From positions 82,553 through 146,552 of the forward strand of contig JAFQCA010000025.1 in NCBI GenBank assembly GCA_017399485.1: a stretch of 64,000 nt of DNA, in the 5' to 3' direction. The stretch is from Alistipes sp. GTDB taxonomy: Bacteria; Bacteroidota; Bacteroidia; Bacteroidales; Rikenellaceae. The notes below the pieces were generated by a model. The model worked only from the letters and a program-made list of their open reading frames with translations. It made no database searches and had not been told where the DNA came from. Each line of letters starts with the position of its first letter. Within the stretch, counting starts at the first letter, position 1. This document shows, in pieces, positions 50,900 to 59,995 of this stretch. Both the position numbers and the translations under genes were made by a program.

Positions 50900-53365
50900 C
50901 TATCTCTGCGGAATATCGACTTCGGTCTCTCTGCCGTCAATCAGATAATCGGTAAAGTAATCTACCATTCGCCAATAGAAATACTCATTCATATCGCCAA
51001 ATCCGTGACGCTGTGTCGGCAGATACAACATATCAAAGCGCTTGTTTGCGCGAATCAAAGCATCCACCACGCGAGATGTGTTTCCTGGATGTACATTGTT
51101 GTCAATCTCACCGTGAACAAGCATCAAATGGCCTTTCAGGCGGCGTGCAATTTCGGGGTTGCTGCTGATTCGGTAAACGAACGTAGTGTCGCCCTTGTCG
51201 CTAACCTGCTCCTTAACACCGTGATGAGTCTCGCTCCACCAACGGTTGTAAATCTTGTTGTCGTGGTTACCTGCGCACGATACTGCCGCCTTGAAGAAGT
51301 CGGGGTATTGAAGAATAGCTGCCGTTGACATAAAGCCACCGCCAGAGTGTCCGTGAATACCTACGCGGTTTATATCTATGTAGTCGTAACGAGCCGCCAA
51401 CTGCTCGATTGCAGCCTTTTGGTCGGCCAATCCGTAGTCGCGCAAGTTGCCGTAACCATAGTTGTGATACCACTTCGAGCGGTCAGGGTGACCTCCTCGG
51501 TTACCTACCGTAATAACTACAAATCCTGCTTGTGCCAAACGGTCTGTGCGTACACTCATCCGAGTGTAAGGATATTGTGTAGCCTCAACCTGAGGGCCTG
51601 GATATACATAATCCACAATCGGATAGACCTTTGTAGAGTCGAAATCAAAAGGCTTGTACATCACACCATATAGGTCCGTAACGCCATCTGCTGCCTTAAC
51701 CGTAAATGTTTCGGGGAAACGATAACCGTTAGCCAATAGTTGCGAGAAATCACTTGTCTCCAGAGTGAGCAACTTGTTACCCAAACAGTCGTAGAGTGCC
51801 GTCTCGGGAATTGTATCTACACGTGAGTAGTTATCCACAAAGTAGCGACACGCATCATCCACCATCGGAGTGTGGAAGAAGTTACCCTCATCCAACTTCT
51901 TGACCTCGCCACCGTCGAGACTTACCGAGTAAAGATGTTGGTAGTAAGGATTTTCGCCCTCTTCGCGTCCCATACCCGTGAAGTAAACCACGCGCTTTTT
52001 GTCATCTACCTTGAGTATTTCGTGTACGTGCCAGGGACCATCTGTAAGTTTGCGCTTTAATTCGCCATCGCCACTATATAGATAGAGATGTGCCCAGCCG
52101 TCGCGCTCGCTCCATTGGATTACCTCCTTGCCATTGTCAACCGCCGCCAACGGACGAACCTCGATGTATGTATTCATTCGCTCCTCGATTATCGGACGCA
52201 GAGTGTCCTGGCCGATTGTGTATGAGCAGATGTCTATACGGTGCAAATCGCGGCTTGAGCGAGTGACAAAGAATCGATTTTCGTCACCCAACCATACCCA
52301 AGGCTGGTCGTACATATGACGCTGCTTATGCTCTCTGGGGCGATATCCTATTGAGAGTCGCTGGTCCTTGAATCGGCCTGTTTGAATCTCCTTGCGAGAG
52401 TTGTCCTGCATATCGAACAGATAGAGATGATATATGGGTGACTCCTTCTCGCCGGGCATCTGATAGCGATATGTCTCCAATGTGGGACGAGGATTTGCCA
52501 AAGCGTTGATTACCCAAAGAGGTTTTACATTACGCTCATCGGTCAAAATCGTTGCGAAATAACGAGAGTCGGGTGACCATATAACCGATACCCCTCTACG
52601 CTTTCCGTTCAACAATGTGTCGGTGTTGAGCATACTGTAAGGCTCTCCATATCCGAAGCCCTCAACTCCGTCGGTAGTAATCTGAATCTCTACGACAGTC
52701 GAATCCTTCTCGTCTTTCTTTAATTTCTCATAGTCTTCGCGTGACATACGGTATAGATTCAAATCCTTTGAGTAGATTACGGTCTTACCATCAGGCGACA
52801 CCGAAGCCCAACCAAGTTGCTTTGTCTCTTTCTCTTTATCGGTCAGGTGAGTCAATTTCTTTGTTTTACTGTCGTATGAAAAGTAGAAAATCTCCTTGCC
52901 GCTCACTTTCTTGGGCTTCTTTCCTGCCAATGAGTCCTCCTTTGAGAGCGGCTTCGGCTTGGCATCTTGAGTCGATGTTACCTCAAAGGTGAATGTTCTG
53001 CCATCCTCTTCCACGTCCAAATTACGTATAGGTAATTGTGCTGCGATGTAAGGGTCTTTTACTATCTCGGTCAGTTCGGCTGCTAAGCGATTGTGGTCAA
53101 ACAACTCCTCCTTTTTGCGTGTTGCAGGGTCTACGATATACCACTTTGTGCCTTCGCTGGTCTTGTAACTATACCAGAACTTCTCACCCGACTTAAACCA
53201 ATGAGGGTCTACAGTCGTTGAGAACAGCATATTCTGCAACTTGCTTGCAGTAAATCGCTCTGCCAACTCATAGCGATTCTTCTTTCTCACATCCTCTCTC
53301 TCTTGTGTCGCATAAACGCTTGCTACACATCCCAGCGAGAGCAATATTAATATTAGTCTCTTCAT
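50900..53365 (-). CDS. exported S9 dipeptidyl peptidase (DPP IV type)
   Basis: 821 residues with signal peptide (MKRLILILLSLGCVASVYA). An eight-bladed DPP4-like beta-propeller (about 60-540) precedes an alpha/beta hydrolase with Ser674 in GHSGGGF, Asp755 in HGEIDNNVHPGN and His787 in QRHGF. The enzymes remove N-terminal dipeptides, usually after Pro or Ala, and feed peptide fermentation. An Arg/Glu-Glu motif for binding the peptide N-terminus is not obvious to me. An esterase gene ends 17 bases upstream on the same strand. Confidence 0.9.
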   Translation of the reverse strand: MKRLILILLSLGCVASVYATQEREDVRKKNRYELAERFTASKLQNMLFSTTVDPHWFKSGEKFWYSYKTSEGTKWYIVDPATRKKEELFDHNRLAAELTEIVKDPYIAAQLPIRNLDVEEDGRTFTFEVTSTQDAKPKPLSKEDSLAGKKPKKVSGKEIFYFSYDSKTKKLTHLTDKEKETKQLGWASVSPDGKTVIYSKDLNLYRMSREDYEKLKKDEKDSTVVEIQITTDGVEGFGYGEPYSMLNTDTLLNGKRRGVSVIWSPDSRYFATILTDERNVKPLWVINALANPRPTLETYRYQMPGEKESPIYHLYLFDMQDNSRKEIQTGRFKDQRLSIGYRPREHKQRHMYDQPWVWLGDENRFFVTRSSRDLHRIDICSYTIGQDTLRPIIEERMNTYIEVRPLAAVDNGKEVIQWSERDGWAHLYLYSGDGELKRKLTDGPWHVHEILKVDDKKRVVYFTGMGREEGENPYYQHLYSVSLDGGEVKKLDEGNFFHTPMVDDACRYFVDNYSRVDTIPETALYDCLGNKLLTLETSDFSQLLANGYRFPETFTVKAADGVTDLYGVMYKPFDFDSTKVYPIVDYVYPGPQVEATQYPYTRMSVRTDRLAQAGFVVITVGNRGGHPDRSKWYHNYGYGNLRDYGLADQKAAIEQLAARYDYIDINRVGIHGHSGGGFMSTAAILQYPDFFKAAVSCAGNHDNKIYNRWWSETHHGVKEQVSDKGDTTFVYRISSNPEIARRLKGHLMLVHGEIDNNVHPGNTSRVVDALIRANKRFDMLYLPTQRHGFGDMNEYFYWRMVDYFTDYLIDGRETEVDIPQR

Positions 53366-53382
53366 CGTTGTTGTAGGTTGTT

Positions 53383-54207
53383 TTATTTTGCACTCTGTGC
53401 AGCCTTTGTAAAGTAGTCGCTAAAGAACAGCATCTGATACTTTATCGAGTTACGCCAATAGTCCCAATTGTGAACACCGGGGCGAACATAAAAGTCGTGG
53501 GGGATGCCTGCCTCCATCAATTTGTTGTGAAGGTTACAGTTTACCTGATAGAAGAAATCCTCTGTGCCACAGTCGATAATTAGTTTCATTGCGTTGGGCT
53601 TGAGCAAATCTACCATATTGATAACAGTGTATTTCTCCCAATTCTCGGGTTGCTCCTCGATTGTGCCCAACCACTTCGACATTCCCCAATTCTTCGGGAA
53701 GGGGCGAATGTCTACACCGCCCGATGTGCTACCTGCGGCACCAAAAAGGTCCTGATGACGTAGAGCGAGATATAATGCACCGTGACCACCCATCGACAAA
53801 CCTGTAATGGCACGAGCCGTACGGTCTGCCTTTGTCTTATAGTGAGAGTCGATGTACTCAATAATCTCCTTTGTTACAAAAGTCTCATATTTGTTAGACT
53901 CATTTACGGGGCTATCCCAATACCAACTATCTACACCACCGTCAGGCATAACAATAATTGTGTTGTAAAGGTCGGCCAAAGGACCGGTCTGTCCCTTAGT
54001 GTCCCAAGCGGTATGATTGTCGCCGTGACCGTGCAACAAATAGACTACGGGTAAATCCTTCTTTTCGTGATAGCCTTCGGGAAGCAGTACGGTAATGGTA
54101 ATATCCTTGTTCATAGCATTACTATGAATGGCCACCGTTTCGCGGTTGAAAGCCATAACTGAGCCGCACAAAAACAGTGCGACAGCGAGTGTAAAAAATC
54201 GTTTCAT
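53383..54207 (-). CDS. exported esterase (esterase D/feruloyl esterase-like)
   Basis: 274 residues, signal peptide ending VMAF. Alpha/beta hydrolase with oxyanion LLHGHGDNHTAW, nucleophile Ser138 in GLSMGGHGA, the acid in IIDCGTEDFF and His in GVHNWDYW. The family includes acetyl-xylan, feruloyl and mycolyl-like esterases; the substrate is open. It is probably cotranscribed with the downstream peptidase gene; a -7 box (TATATTTG on the minus strand, 54275-54282) precedes it. Confidence 0.85.
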   Translation of the reverse strand: MKRFFTLAVALFLCGSVMAFNRETVAIHSNAMNKDITITVLLPEGYHEKKDLPVVYLLHGHGDNHTAWDTKGQTGPLADLYNTIIVMPDGGVDSWYWDSPVNESNKYETFVTKEIIEYIDSHYKTKADRTARAITGLSMGGHGALYLALRHQDLFGAAGSTSGGVDIRPFPKNWGMSKWLGTIEEQPENWEKYTVINMVDLLKPNAMKLIIDCGTEDFFYQVNCNLHNKLMEAGIPHDFYVRPGVHNWDYWRNSIKYQMLFFSDYFTKAAQSAK

Positions 54208-54326
54208 ATCTAATTTTATTAAATTTATAATGCGGTTTAATGCTTATTTTGCCTCGTATGGGCCGAAAACAATGCAAATATACGCAAAAAGAGTGGAAGA
54301 TGTGTAGTATATTTCGAATAAATGTT

Positions 54327-54334
54327 TATTTTTG
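54327..54334 (+). promoter_or_regulatory. promoter -7 box of the DUF1080 lipoprotein gene
   Basis: TATTTTTG at 54327-54334. An in-frame ATG at 54332 would overlap it, so the start at 54368 is preferred. Confidence 0.5.
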
Positions 54335-54367
54335 CAGAAGAACATTAAACTGAAAAACATTAATAAG

Positions 54368-54991
54368 ATGAAAGCGAAATTTATTCTTGCGGCTCTTATG
54401 GTTGCAGCCGTTATGACCTCTTGCTGCGATGGTGGTAAAAAGCAACTTTTCAATGGTAAGGACCTTACAGGCTGGGTATGTGTGTTGGATGCTAATAGCA
54501 ATGTCCCCACATCTGAGGTTTATGGCGTTAAGGATGGCAATATCCATATCGTAGGTCAGCCTTTTGGTTATATGCGTACAGCCGAGAAATATGGTAACTA
54601 TAAGATGCACGTCGAGTGGCGCTGGATTGGCGAGGGTACCAATAGCGGTATCTTCCACCGTGTTCAAGATGGCGATAAGGTGTGGCCTAACGCTATCGAG
54701 TGCCAACTTTGCAGTGGCAAGGCTGGTGATTATGTAATGCTCGGCGGCTCAAAGATTTCGGAGATTGAGTGTGTAGGCGAGTTCCCCGTTAAGGACCGCA
54801 ATGGCGATTTTGAGAAGCCTGTAGGCGAGTGGAATGAGGCCGAGATTATCTGCGAGGGTAAGAAGGTTACAGTCTATATCAACGGACAGTTGCAGAACGA
54901 GTGTACCACAACTACAGAGTCTGGTTATATTGCTCTTCAGAGCGAGGGTGGTCCTATCGAGTTCCGCAATCTTTACATCGAGGAGTTGTAA
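54368..54991 (+). CDS. DUF1080 (3-keto-disaccharide hydrolase-like) lipoprotein
   Basis: 207 residues from ATG 54368, which gives the lipoprotein signal MKAKFILAALMVAAVMTSC (Cys19). LFNGKDLTGW, FHRVQDG, NAIECQL and IEFRNLYIEEL are hallmarks of the DUF1080 laminin G-like fold, now linked to cleavage of 3-keto-glycosides in gut bacteria. Only the single domain is present. No sugar oxidoreductase partner is nearby, so the pathway is not supported by context. Confidence 0.88.
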   Translation: MKAKFILAALMVAAVMTSCCDGGKKQLFNGKDLTGWVCVLDANSNVPTSEVYGVKDGNIHIVGQPFGYMRTAEKYGNYKMHVEWRWIGEGTNSGIFHRVQDGDKVWPNAIECQLCSGKAGDYVMLGGSKISEIECVGEFPVKDRNGDFEKPVGEWNEAEIICEGKKVTVYINGQLQNECTTTTESGYIALQSEGGPIEFRNLYIEEL

Positions 54992-55017
54992 TTTTTTTCG
55001 GATATCTACTTTATAAC

Positions 55018-55047
55018 AAGCCGCCGACAGTGATTGTTGGTGGCTTT
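55018..55047 (+). terminator. terminator after the DUF1080 gene
   Basis: AAGCCGCCGACA pairs with TGTTGGTGGCTT through wobbles around GTGAT and is followed by a T run. Confidence 0.75.
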
Positions 55048-55267
55048 TTTATTGTCGCATCCATTTCTTTTGAGCGAATTGCGGCCATTTGTTTTATTAA
55101 TACAACAAAATATTGTAAAAAATAGACCGATTATTCTATTTTTATAAATAAAATACCTATCTTTGAAAAGATTATTGGGCCTAAATGCCTATTTGTGAGA
55201 AAGTGTAGCGTTGTAATGTGGTAAATACTGGGCAATTTAGATTCTTTTACGATTAAGTAAATAAAAA

Positions 55268-55286
55268 AAGGGCTTTAACAGCCCTT
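55268..55286 (-). terminator. terminator of tRNA-Arg
   Basis: AAGGGCT and AGCCCTT with a short loop; on the minus strand a run of seven T follows. The 270-base gap 55017-55290 otherwise holds only AT-rich DNA. Confidence 0.85.
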
Positions 55287-55290
55287 GGTG

Positions 55291-55362
55291 TGACCTCGAA
55301 AGGATTCGAACCTTCATCGTAAGAACCGGAATCTTATATTCTATCCATTGAACTACGAGGCC
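55291..55362 (-). tRNA. tRNA-Arg (anticodon CCG)
   Basis: 72 bases. On the minus strand it begins GGCCTCGTAGTTCAATGG, has anticodon stem TAAGA/TCTTA around TTCCGGT (anticodon CCG, decodes CGG), T arm GGTTCGAATCC and closing CGAGGTC plus discriminator A. All seven acceptor pairs form (one G-U). CCA is not encoded. Confidence 0.92.
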
Positions 55363-55368
55363 TCGCTG

Positions 55369-55400
55369 CAAAGATGGTGAAAAAAAATGGATAAGACAAA
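55369..55400 (-). promoter_or_regulatory. promoter of tRNA-Arg, overlapping the HTH gene start
   Basis: On the minus strand TTTG (CAAA at 55397-55400), 20 bases, CATCTTTG (CAAAGATG at 55369-55376). The -33 box is inside the first codons of the divergent HTH gene at 55387. Confidence 0.65.
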
Positions 55401-56085
55401 TTTGAATCCCAATTGGCAACGATTGGAGAGTGTAATTAGATGGTCAAATATGACCATAAATAGTTTTGCGAAGTATATCGGATTGTCACGAGCCGAAAAT
55501 CTGTATCAGATTAAAAATGGCAATAACGGTATCTCGCATAAACTTGCACGTCGTATTGTTGAATTTTTTCCTGCGATAAGTATCGGCTGGTTATTGACGG
55601 GTGAAGGCACTATGTTGCCCGAAGAGGGCGAGGTTGGGACTATGCCTTATTATCGGGGATTGGATTCGTTTTTGGCTTATTGTCGAGGGACGCAATCTGC
55701 GCCTGATGGTGTCGTATGTTTCCCTCTTGCCGCAGATGCTGAATTGGTTTTCGTAGCCGATAATGGGGGTGATACCCCCGAATCTTGCGTTTCAGCGGAG
55801 TGTAAAAGCGCAAAAAAGAGCGTTTTTTTGAAAAAAATAGCAGTTGAAGAGATAATTCCTTCGTCATATTATATGATATTGACATCAAATTTTGTATATT
55901 TGCGTAAGGTAACTACTGCGCAGTGTGGTGATGAATGTTACATATCATTGGCTGATGATGATTGGGGCTTTGTGAAATGTTTGGAAGATGCGGAGCACAA
56001 TGTGCCGATGTTGCCTGATGCGACAATCCCCTTGTCGCAAATTGAGGTTGCTTATAGAGTCGTCGGAGTTTATGAAGCAATCTAA
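55387..56085 (+). CDS. HTH transcriptional regulator, phage-repressor-like
   Basis: 232 residues. The N-terminal 65 residues form a helix-turn-helix (MTINSFAKYIGLSRAENLYQ, then ISHKLARRIVEFFPAISIGWLLTGEG), the type found in many Bacteroidetes regulators with SISIGWLLTGEG-like ends. The C-terminal half is beta-rich and resembles S24/LexA-like dimerization domains, but I see no Ser-Lys protease pair. It is divergent from tRNA-Arg, whose promoter overlaps its start. The target is unknown; autoregulation would also affect the tRNA promoter. Confidence 0.75.
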   Translation: MDKTNLNPNWQRLESVIRWSNMTINSFAKYIGLSRAENLYQIKNGNNGISHKLARRIVEFFPAISIGWLLTGEGTMLPEEGEVGTMPYYRGLDSFLAYCRGTQSAPDGVVCFPLAADAELVFVADNGGDTPESCVSAECKSAKKSVFLKKIAVEEIIPSSYYMILTSNFVYLRKVTTAQCGDECYISLADDDWGFVKCLEDAEHNVPMLPDATIPLSQIEVAYRVVGVYEAI

Positions 56086-56154
56086 AAGGCTTGCTTGGGG
56101 AGAGGATGAGATTATAGGATTGAAAATGTTAAAAAATAAAAAAGATAACCAGTT

Positions 56155-57201
56155 ATGATGACTATTAAGACAAAAGAGAATGCTTCGTTACTAATGGCTT
56201 TTGTTTCAGCATTTATCGTGGCTATCGTTATGGCAGCTTGTGATATTGTTTGGTGGCTTATCGCTATTGTTGCGCTTGGCGTATTTGTGGTGGTTTCCAT
56301 CTTCTCATTATATCTTATCAAGTCTTATGTTGCCTATAAACTTAAACCCATCTATTCGATGGTTTTGTCGCGCCACGTCCCGACTAATGAGATTGTCGAT
56401 GAGTTGAAGGATAAACACGTTGAGAATATCTCTGAGGAACTCACCGCGTGGGCCGATGATAATGATAGAGAGATTGCTCGTCTTAAGCAGAACGAGGCTT
56501 TCCGTAAGCAGTATCTTGGCAATGTGGCTCACGAGTTGAAGACTCCGATTTTCAATATTCAGGGTTATATCTCGACTCTGCTTGATGGCGGTTTGGAGGA
56601 TGACCTCATTAATCGTAAATATCTTGAGCGTGCCGAGAAGAGTATTGACCGCTTGATAAATATAGTTAATGATTTGGATACCATCTCGAAGTTGGAGAAT
56701 AATATGAATCAACTCAAGATGACACGTTTCGATATCGTTGCTTTGGCAAAGGATATTGTCGAGCAGTTGGATATTGAGGCTGCGAAGCGTAACATAAAAC
56801 TTTCGGTCAAAGGAGCCGATTCTCTGCCTTCGACATTCTGGGTTACCGCCGACCAGCATTTTGTGGGGCAGGTGTTGGTTAATCTTATAACTAACTCTAT
56901 CCACTACGGCAAGGAGGGTGGCTCTACCCGCATCAAGTTCCGCGATATGATGGATAAAGTGTTGGTCGAGGTAGAGGATACAGGAGTAGGTATCTCAAAG
57001 GATGATATGCCTCGTATTTTCGAGCGTTTCTATCGTGTCGATAAGAGCCGTTCACGCGAGCAGGGTGGTACAGGTTTGGGCCTGGCAATCGTAAAGCATA
57101 TCGTCGAGGCTCACGGTGAACGTATTACGGTGCGTAGTGAAATGGGCGTAGGTACAACCTTCGCATTCCCGCTCAAAAAAGAGGTTGATACAACCAAATA
57201 A
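56155..57201 (+). CDS. sensor histidine kinase (intramembrane-sensing type)
   Basis: 348 residues. Two membrane helices (about 11-29 and 32-54) with almost no periplasmic loop, a linker, then the HisKA domain with His126 in NVAHELKTP, and HATPase_c with NLITNSIHYG (N box), DTGVGIS (G1), FERFYRVDKSRSREQGGTGLGLAI (split here by its boxes F and G2). No response regulator gene is next to it; lgt follows. It therefore signals to a regulator encoded elsewhere. Confidence 0.92.
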   Translation: MMTIKTKENASLLMAFVSAFIVAIVMAACDIVWWLIAIVALGVFVVVSIFSLYLIKSYVAYKLKPIYSMVLSRHVPTNEIVDELKDKHVENISEELTAWADDNDREIARLKQNEAFRKQYLGNVAHELKTPIFNIQGYISTLLDGGLEDDLINRKYLERAEKSIDRLINIVNDLDTISKLENNMNQLKMTRFDIVALAKDIVEQLDIEAAKRNIKLSVKGADSLPSTFWVTADQHFVGQVLVNLITNSIHYGKEGGSTRIKFRDMMDKVLVEVEDTGVGISKDDMPRIFERFYRVDKSRSREQGGTGLGLAIVKHIVEAHGERITVRSEMGVGTTFAFPLKKEVDTTK

Positions 57202-57229
57202 TGTGAATTTTTCAACGAAAAATAAAAAT

Positions 57230-57252
57230 GCCTGCCCCTTGTGGGGTGGGCT
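57230..57252 (+). terminator. terminator after the kinase gene
   Basis: GCCTGCCCC (57230-57238) pairs with GGGGTGGGC (57243-57251) with two wobbles around TTGT. Confidence 0.7.
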
Positions 57253-57321
57253 TAAATTTAATAAATGGGAGCGCAATTTACTAATCGGTTTTTCGTTCCT
57301 GCATAGAGAAGAGACCTGTTT

Positions 57322-58188
57322 ATGCTTAATAATTTACTCTATATAGTATGGGATTTCGACCCTGCGATGTTCACTATCGGAGGTTTTGAATTGCGTTACT
57401 ATGGCCTGATGTGGGCGGTTACTATTTTGTTGGGAGAGCGATTCTTTACGAAGTTCGCTCGCCGCGAAGGCTTTGGGCAGGAGATTGTCGAGACGGGATT
57501 TATATGGATTGTTTTGGGTGCCATTTTGGGTGCGCGTATAGGACACTGCCTGTTCTATGAATTCTCATATTACATCACAAAGCCTTGGGCTATCCTGACC
57601 GAGATTCGTAACGGCGGTATGGCAAGTCACGGCGCAGCCATAGGTATGTTGCTGGGTATGTGGATTACAACCCGCAAACACAATATGCCTTATGTGTGGT
57701 GGCTGGACCGTATAATGATTCCCGTATCCATAGGTGGCGGTTTGGTGCGTTTAGGTAATTTGTGTAATTCCGAGATTATCGGTAATGTGACCGATGTGCC
57801 GTGGGGATTTAAGTTTGTGAGGTTGTATAATTTGCCGCTTTCGGATGTTCCCGTACAGCATCCTGCGCAGTTGTATGAGGCGATATGCTACTTTATTACT
57901 TTTGGCATATTGATGTGGCTCTACTATAAGCGAGATATAGCCCGCAAACGTGCAGGTGTGATGTTTGGCATCGGTTTGTTGGGTATATTCCTAACACGAT
58001 TCTTTATCGAGATTATCAAGAAGGACCAGGAGGCCTTTGAAGCGGGTATGTTGCTGAATATGGGGCAGTTGTTGAGTATCCCATTTATTATTATGGCAGG
58101 CTATGTCTTGTGGCAGGCTCAACAGGGCCGCTTCCCCATTGGTCGCCCTGAGGTCAAAAAAGCGAAAGCAAATAAGAGTAAAAGATAA
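57322..58188 (+). CDS. lgt: prolipoprotein diacylglyceryl transferase
   Basis: 288 residues, seven membrane helices. It transfers diacylglycerol to the lipobox cysteine of prolipoproteins, needed by the lipoproteins at 8050, 16443, 17934, 18779, 38773 and 54368. YYGLMWAVTIL, HGAAIGMLLG and GGGLVRLGNLCNSEIIG (the Lgt signature with Arg and Asn) are present. The tail is basic. It starts 21 bases before the HU/SPOR gene. Confidence 0.95.
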   Translation: MLNNLLYIVWDFDPAMFTIGGFELRYYGLMWAVTILLGERFFTKFARREGFGQEIVETGFIWIVLGAILGARIGHCLFYEFSYYITKPWAILTEIRNGGMASHGAAIGMLLGMWITTRKHNMPYVWWLDRIMIPVSIGGGLVRLGNLCNSEIIGNVTDVPWGFKFVRLYNLPLSDVPVQHPAQLYEAICYFITFGILMWLYYKRDIARKRAGVMFGIGLLGIFLTRFFIEIIKKDQEAFEAGMLLNMGQLLSIPFIIMAGYVLWQAQQGRFPIGRPEVKKAKANKSKR

Positions 58189-58208
58189 AAAGTAAAACAA
58201 GTTGAATT

Positions 58209-59117
58209 ATGGTAGGAGAGGTTAATAAAATTATCTATAATATGCTCGTCAGTGGTCGTGGTGTCTATCTCCCCGACGTTGGCTCGTTGTATATTGAGCG
58301 TCAGGCAGCGCGTAAAATCTCGGCAGATAAGTTGTTAAGCCCTCGTAATGTGGTGGCTTTCCAGTCGGGTGAGCAAGCCCCTTCGCTTGTGGCGGAGATT
58401 GTCGCTGTTGCAGGATGCAGCGATGAGCAGGCTGCGGATATCTACCAGCGCTGGAGTGTCAAGACTCGAGAGGGTAGTAATATTAAGATTGGCGGGGTTG
58501 GCGTCCTGAATCATAAGAGTTTTGTTATGGAGTCGGATTTCGCATCGGCCATTAACCCCAAGGGTGTCAAGACGATAGTCATACGTCGCCACTCTAATAC
58601 TTGGCTGTATGCATTGTGTGCGGTATGTGTTTTGGTGGCATTGGGATTTCTGGGTTATATAATGTTTGGCGGAGAGCAAAAGCCTGCGGTAAAACGTGTT
58701 GAATCTATTGCTCAAACAGAGGCGCAACCTGTAGTAGAGCAGGGTGTTGCGGAGTCTACGGTTGCTGAAGGTCAAGTGAATACGACGGATAACACAACTG
58801 CTGTGGCTACGACGGCAACAACTGCTACATCAAGTGATACTTTAACTCAAACAGCACAACCCGCTGATACTGCGGCAACTACATCTGTTGATTATGAGTA
58901 TTATGTTGTGATGGGCATATTCTCTACCGAGGAGAATGCACAACGTGCGATAGAGCAGGCTGAGAGTCGTATTAAGGACTTGAATTGCAGGGTGTTGCCG
59001 TTCAAGGATAAGTTTATGGTTACACTTTTCGGTAGTGATAAGATTGGCGATTGTAATTCGTTCGCAAACTCTTATCGTGATATTTACGCCGATTTGTGGG
59101 TGTATAGAAAGAAATAA
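58209..59117 (+). CDS. HU-CCDC81-type DNA-binding-like protein with SPOR domain
   Basis: 302 residues. Two HU-like half domains occupy residues 1-115 (VYLPDVGSLYIERQAA and NIKIGGVGVLNHKSF). A single membrane helix (about 137-157) follows, then a Thr/Ala-rich linker and a C-terminal SPOR domain (about 218-300, YYVVMGIFSTEENAQRAIEQ), which binds denuded peptidoglycan glycans. The HU part would be cytoplasmic and the SPOR part periplasmic, so it could tie chromosome and cell wall together. This architecture is known in Bacteroidetes; its function is not established. Confidence 0.85.
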   Translation: MVGEVNKIIYNMLVSGRGVYLPDVGSLYIERQAARKISADKLLSPRNVVAFQSGEQAPSLVAEIVAVAGCSDEQAADIYQRWSVKTREGSNIKIGGVGVLNHKSFVMESDFASAINPKGVKTIVIRRHSNTWLYALCAVCVLVALGFLGYIMFGGEQKPAVKRVESIAQTEAQPVVEQGVAESTVAEGQVNTTDNTTAVATTATTATSSDTLTQTAQPADTAATTSVDYEYYVVMGIFSTEENAQRAIEQAESRIKDLNCRVLPFKDKFMVTLFGSDKIGDCNSFANSYRDIYADLWVYRKK

Positions 59118-59132
59118 CCGAGTGGGGTAGTG

Positions 59133-59618
59133 ATGCAGTTGGCGCAAGCAATAGGCCGCCTGATTGATTTCTTTTACGTCAGGCCATTTACGGGTATTCT
59201 GTCGAAACAGATGTTTCGATATGCTGCGTGTGGTGGCGGTAATATGCTACTTGATTTGGTGTGGTATTTCCTTATTTATCACTATGTTGTAGCCGAGCGG
59301 TATATCGATTTGGGGTTTGTTGTGATGTCGCCACACGTTGCATCGTTGGTTGTCGTGTTCCCGATAACTTTCCTTACGGGTTTCTGGCTTAACCGCAATG
59401 TCGCATTTTGTGCTACGGAGGTGGGTAGTGGCAGGCAGTTGCTTAAATATGCCTTGTCGGTTGTCGGCTCAATATTGTTGAACTATATCTGCATAAAACT
59501 CTTTGTCGAGGTATATAATATATGGCCAACGCCGGCCAAAGGTCTTACGACTGCGGTATGTGTGATTTATAGTTATTTGGCAAGCCGATATTTTGTGTTT
59601 GCCGGCAAGAAACGGTAA
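59133..59618 (+). CDS. GtrA-family membrane protein
   Basis: 161 residues from ATG 59133 (a GTG at 59130 is also possible). Four membrane helices in the GtrA pattern: FRYAACGGGNMLLDLVWYFL, the second with the FPITFLTGFWLNRNVAF motif, and the last ending in SYLASRYFVF. GtrA proteins move polyprenyl-linked sugars across the membrane for glycan decoration. It starts 15 bases after the HU/SPOR gene. Confidence 0.88.
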   Translation: MQLAQAIGRLIDFFYVRPFTGILSKQMFRYAACGGGNMLLDLVWYFLIYHYVVAERYIDLGFVVMSPHVASLVVVFPITFLTGFWLNRNVAFCATEVGSGRQLLKYALSVVGSILLNYICIKLFVEVYNIWPTPAKGLTTAVCVIYSYLASRYFVFAGKKR

Positions 59619-59621
59619 AAA

Positions 59622-59653
59622 TTTGCAAAGATTGAGAGATTTTCATATATTTG
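59622..59653 (+). promoter_or_regulatory. promoter of the small conserved gene at 59688
   Basis: TTTG (59622-59625), 20 bases, TATATTTG (59646-59653), a full consensus match 34 bases before the ATG. Confidence 0.8.
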
Positions 59654-59687
59654 TAACCAAACAAAATAAACTAAATAGAGTAAGATT

Positions 59688-59975
59688 ATGGCAAATTTGA
59701 GAATTCTTAAGAAGGAGATTGACTATCGCTTGGAGGGTTTTGTATTCGATTGCGAGATGGCAATATATTTTCAGCCCTCAAAGGAGGAGGCTGTTGTCGG
59801 TTTGATGGAGAAGGCTGTTGCTTTGCGTAACGCATTGTATGTTCAGGCTAATAATCCTGCCGAGCCTCACAACGCATCGCTTGTACGTAAACACTATGCT
59901 GCATTGCGTCGTGATATGGTGTCTTCATTCTCTTCAATGTTCGAGGAGTTGAGCGCATTGAACGAGGCTAAATAG
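59688..59975 (+). CDS. small conserved protein of unknown function
   Basis: 95 residues, mostly helical, with LRILKKEIDYRLEGFVFDCE and SLVRKHYAALRRDMVSSFSS. No signal or membrane helix. Similar small proteins occur across Bacteroidales as far as I recall. It has its own strong promoter and terminator, so it is a single-gene unit. Confidence 0.75.
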   Translation: MANLRILKKEIDYRLEGFVFDCEMAIYFQPSKEEAVVGLMEKAVALRNALYVQANNPAEPHNASLVRKHYAALRRDMVSSFSSMFEELSALNEAK

Positions 59976-59995
59976 GGTAGTAAGCGATTTGTTAT

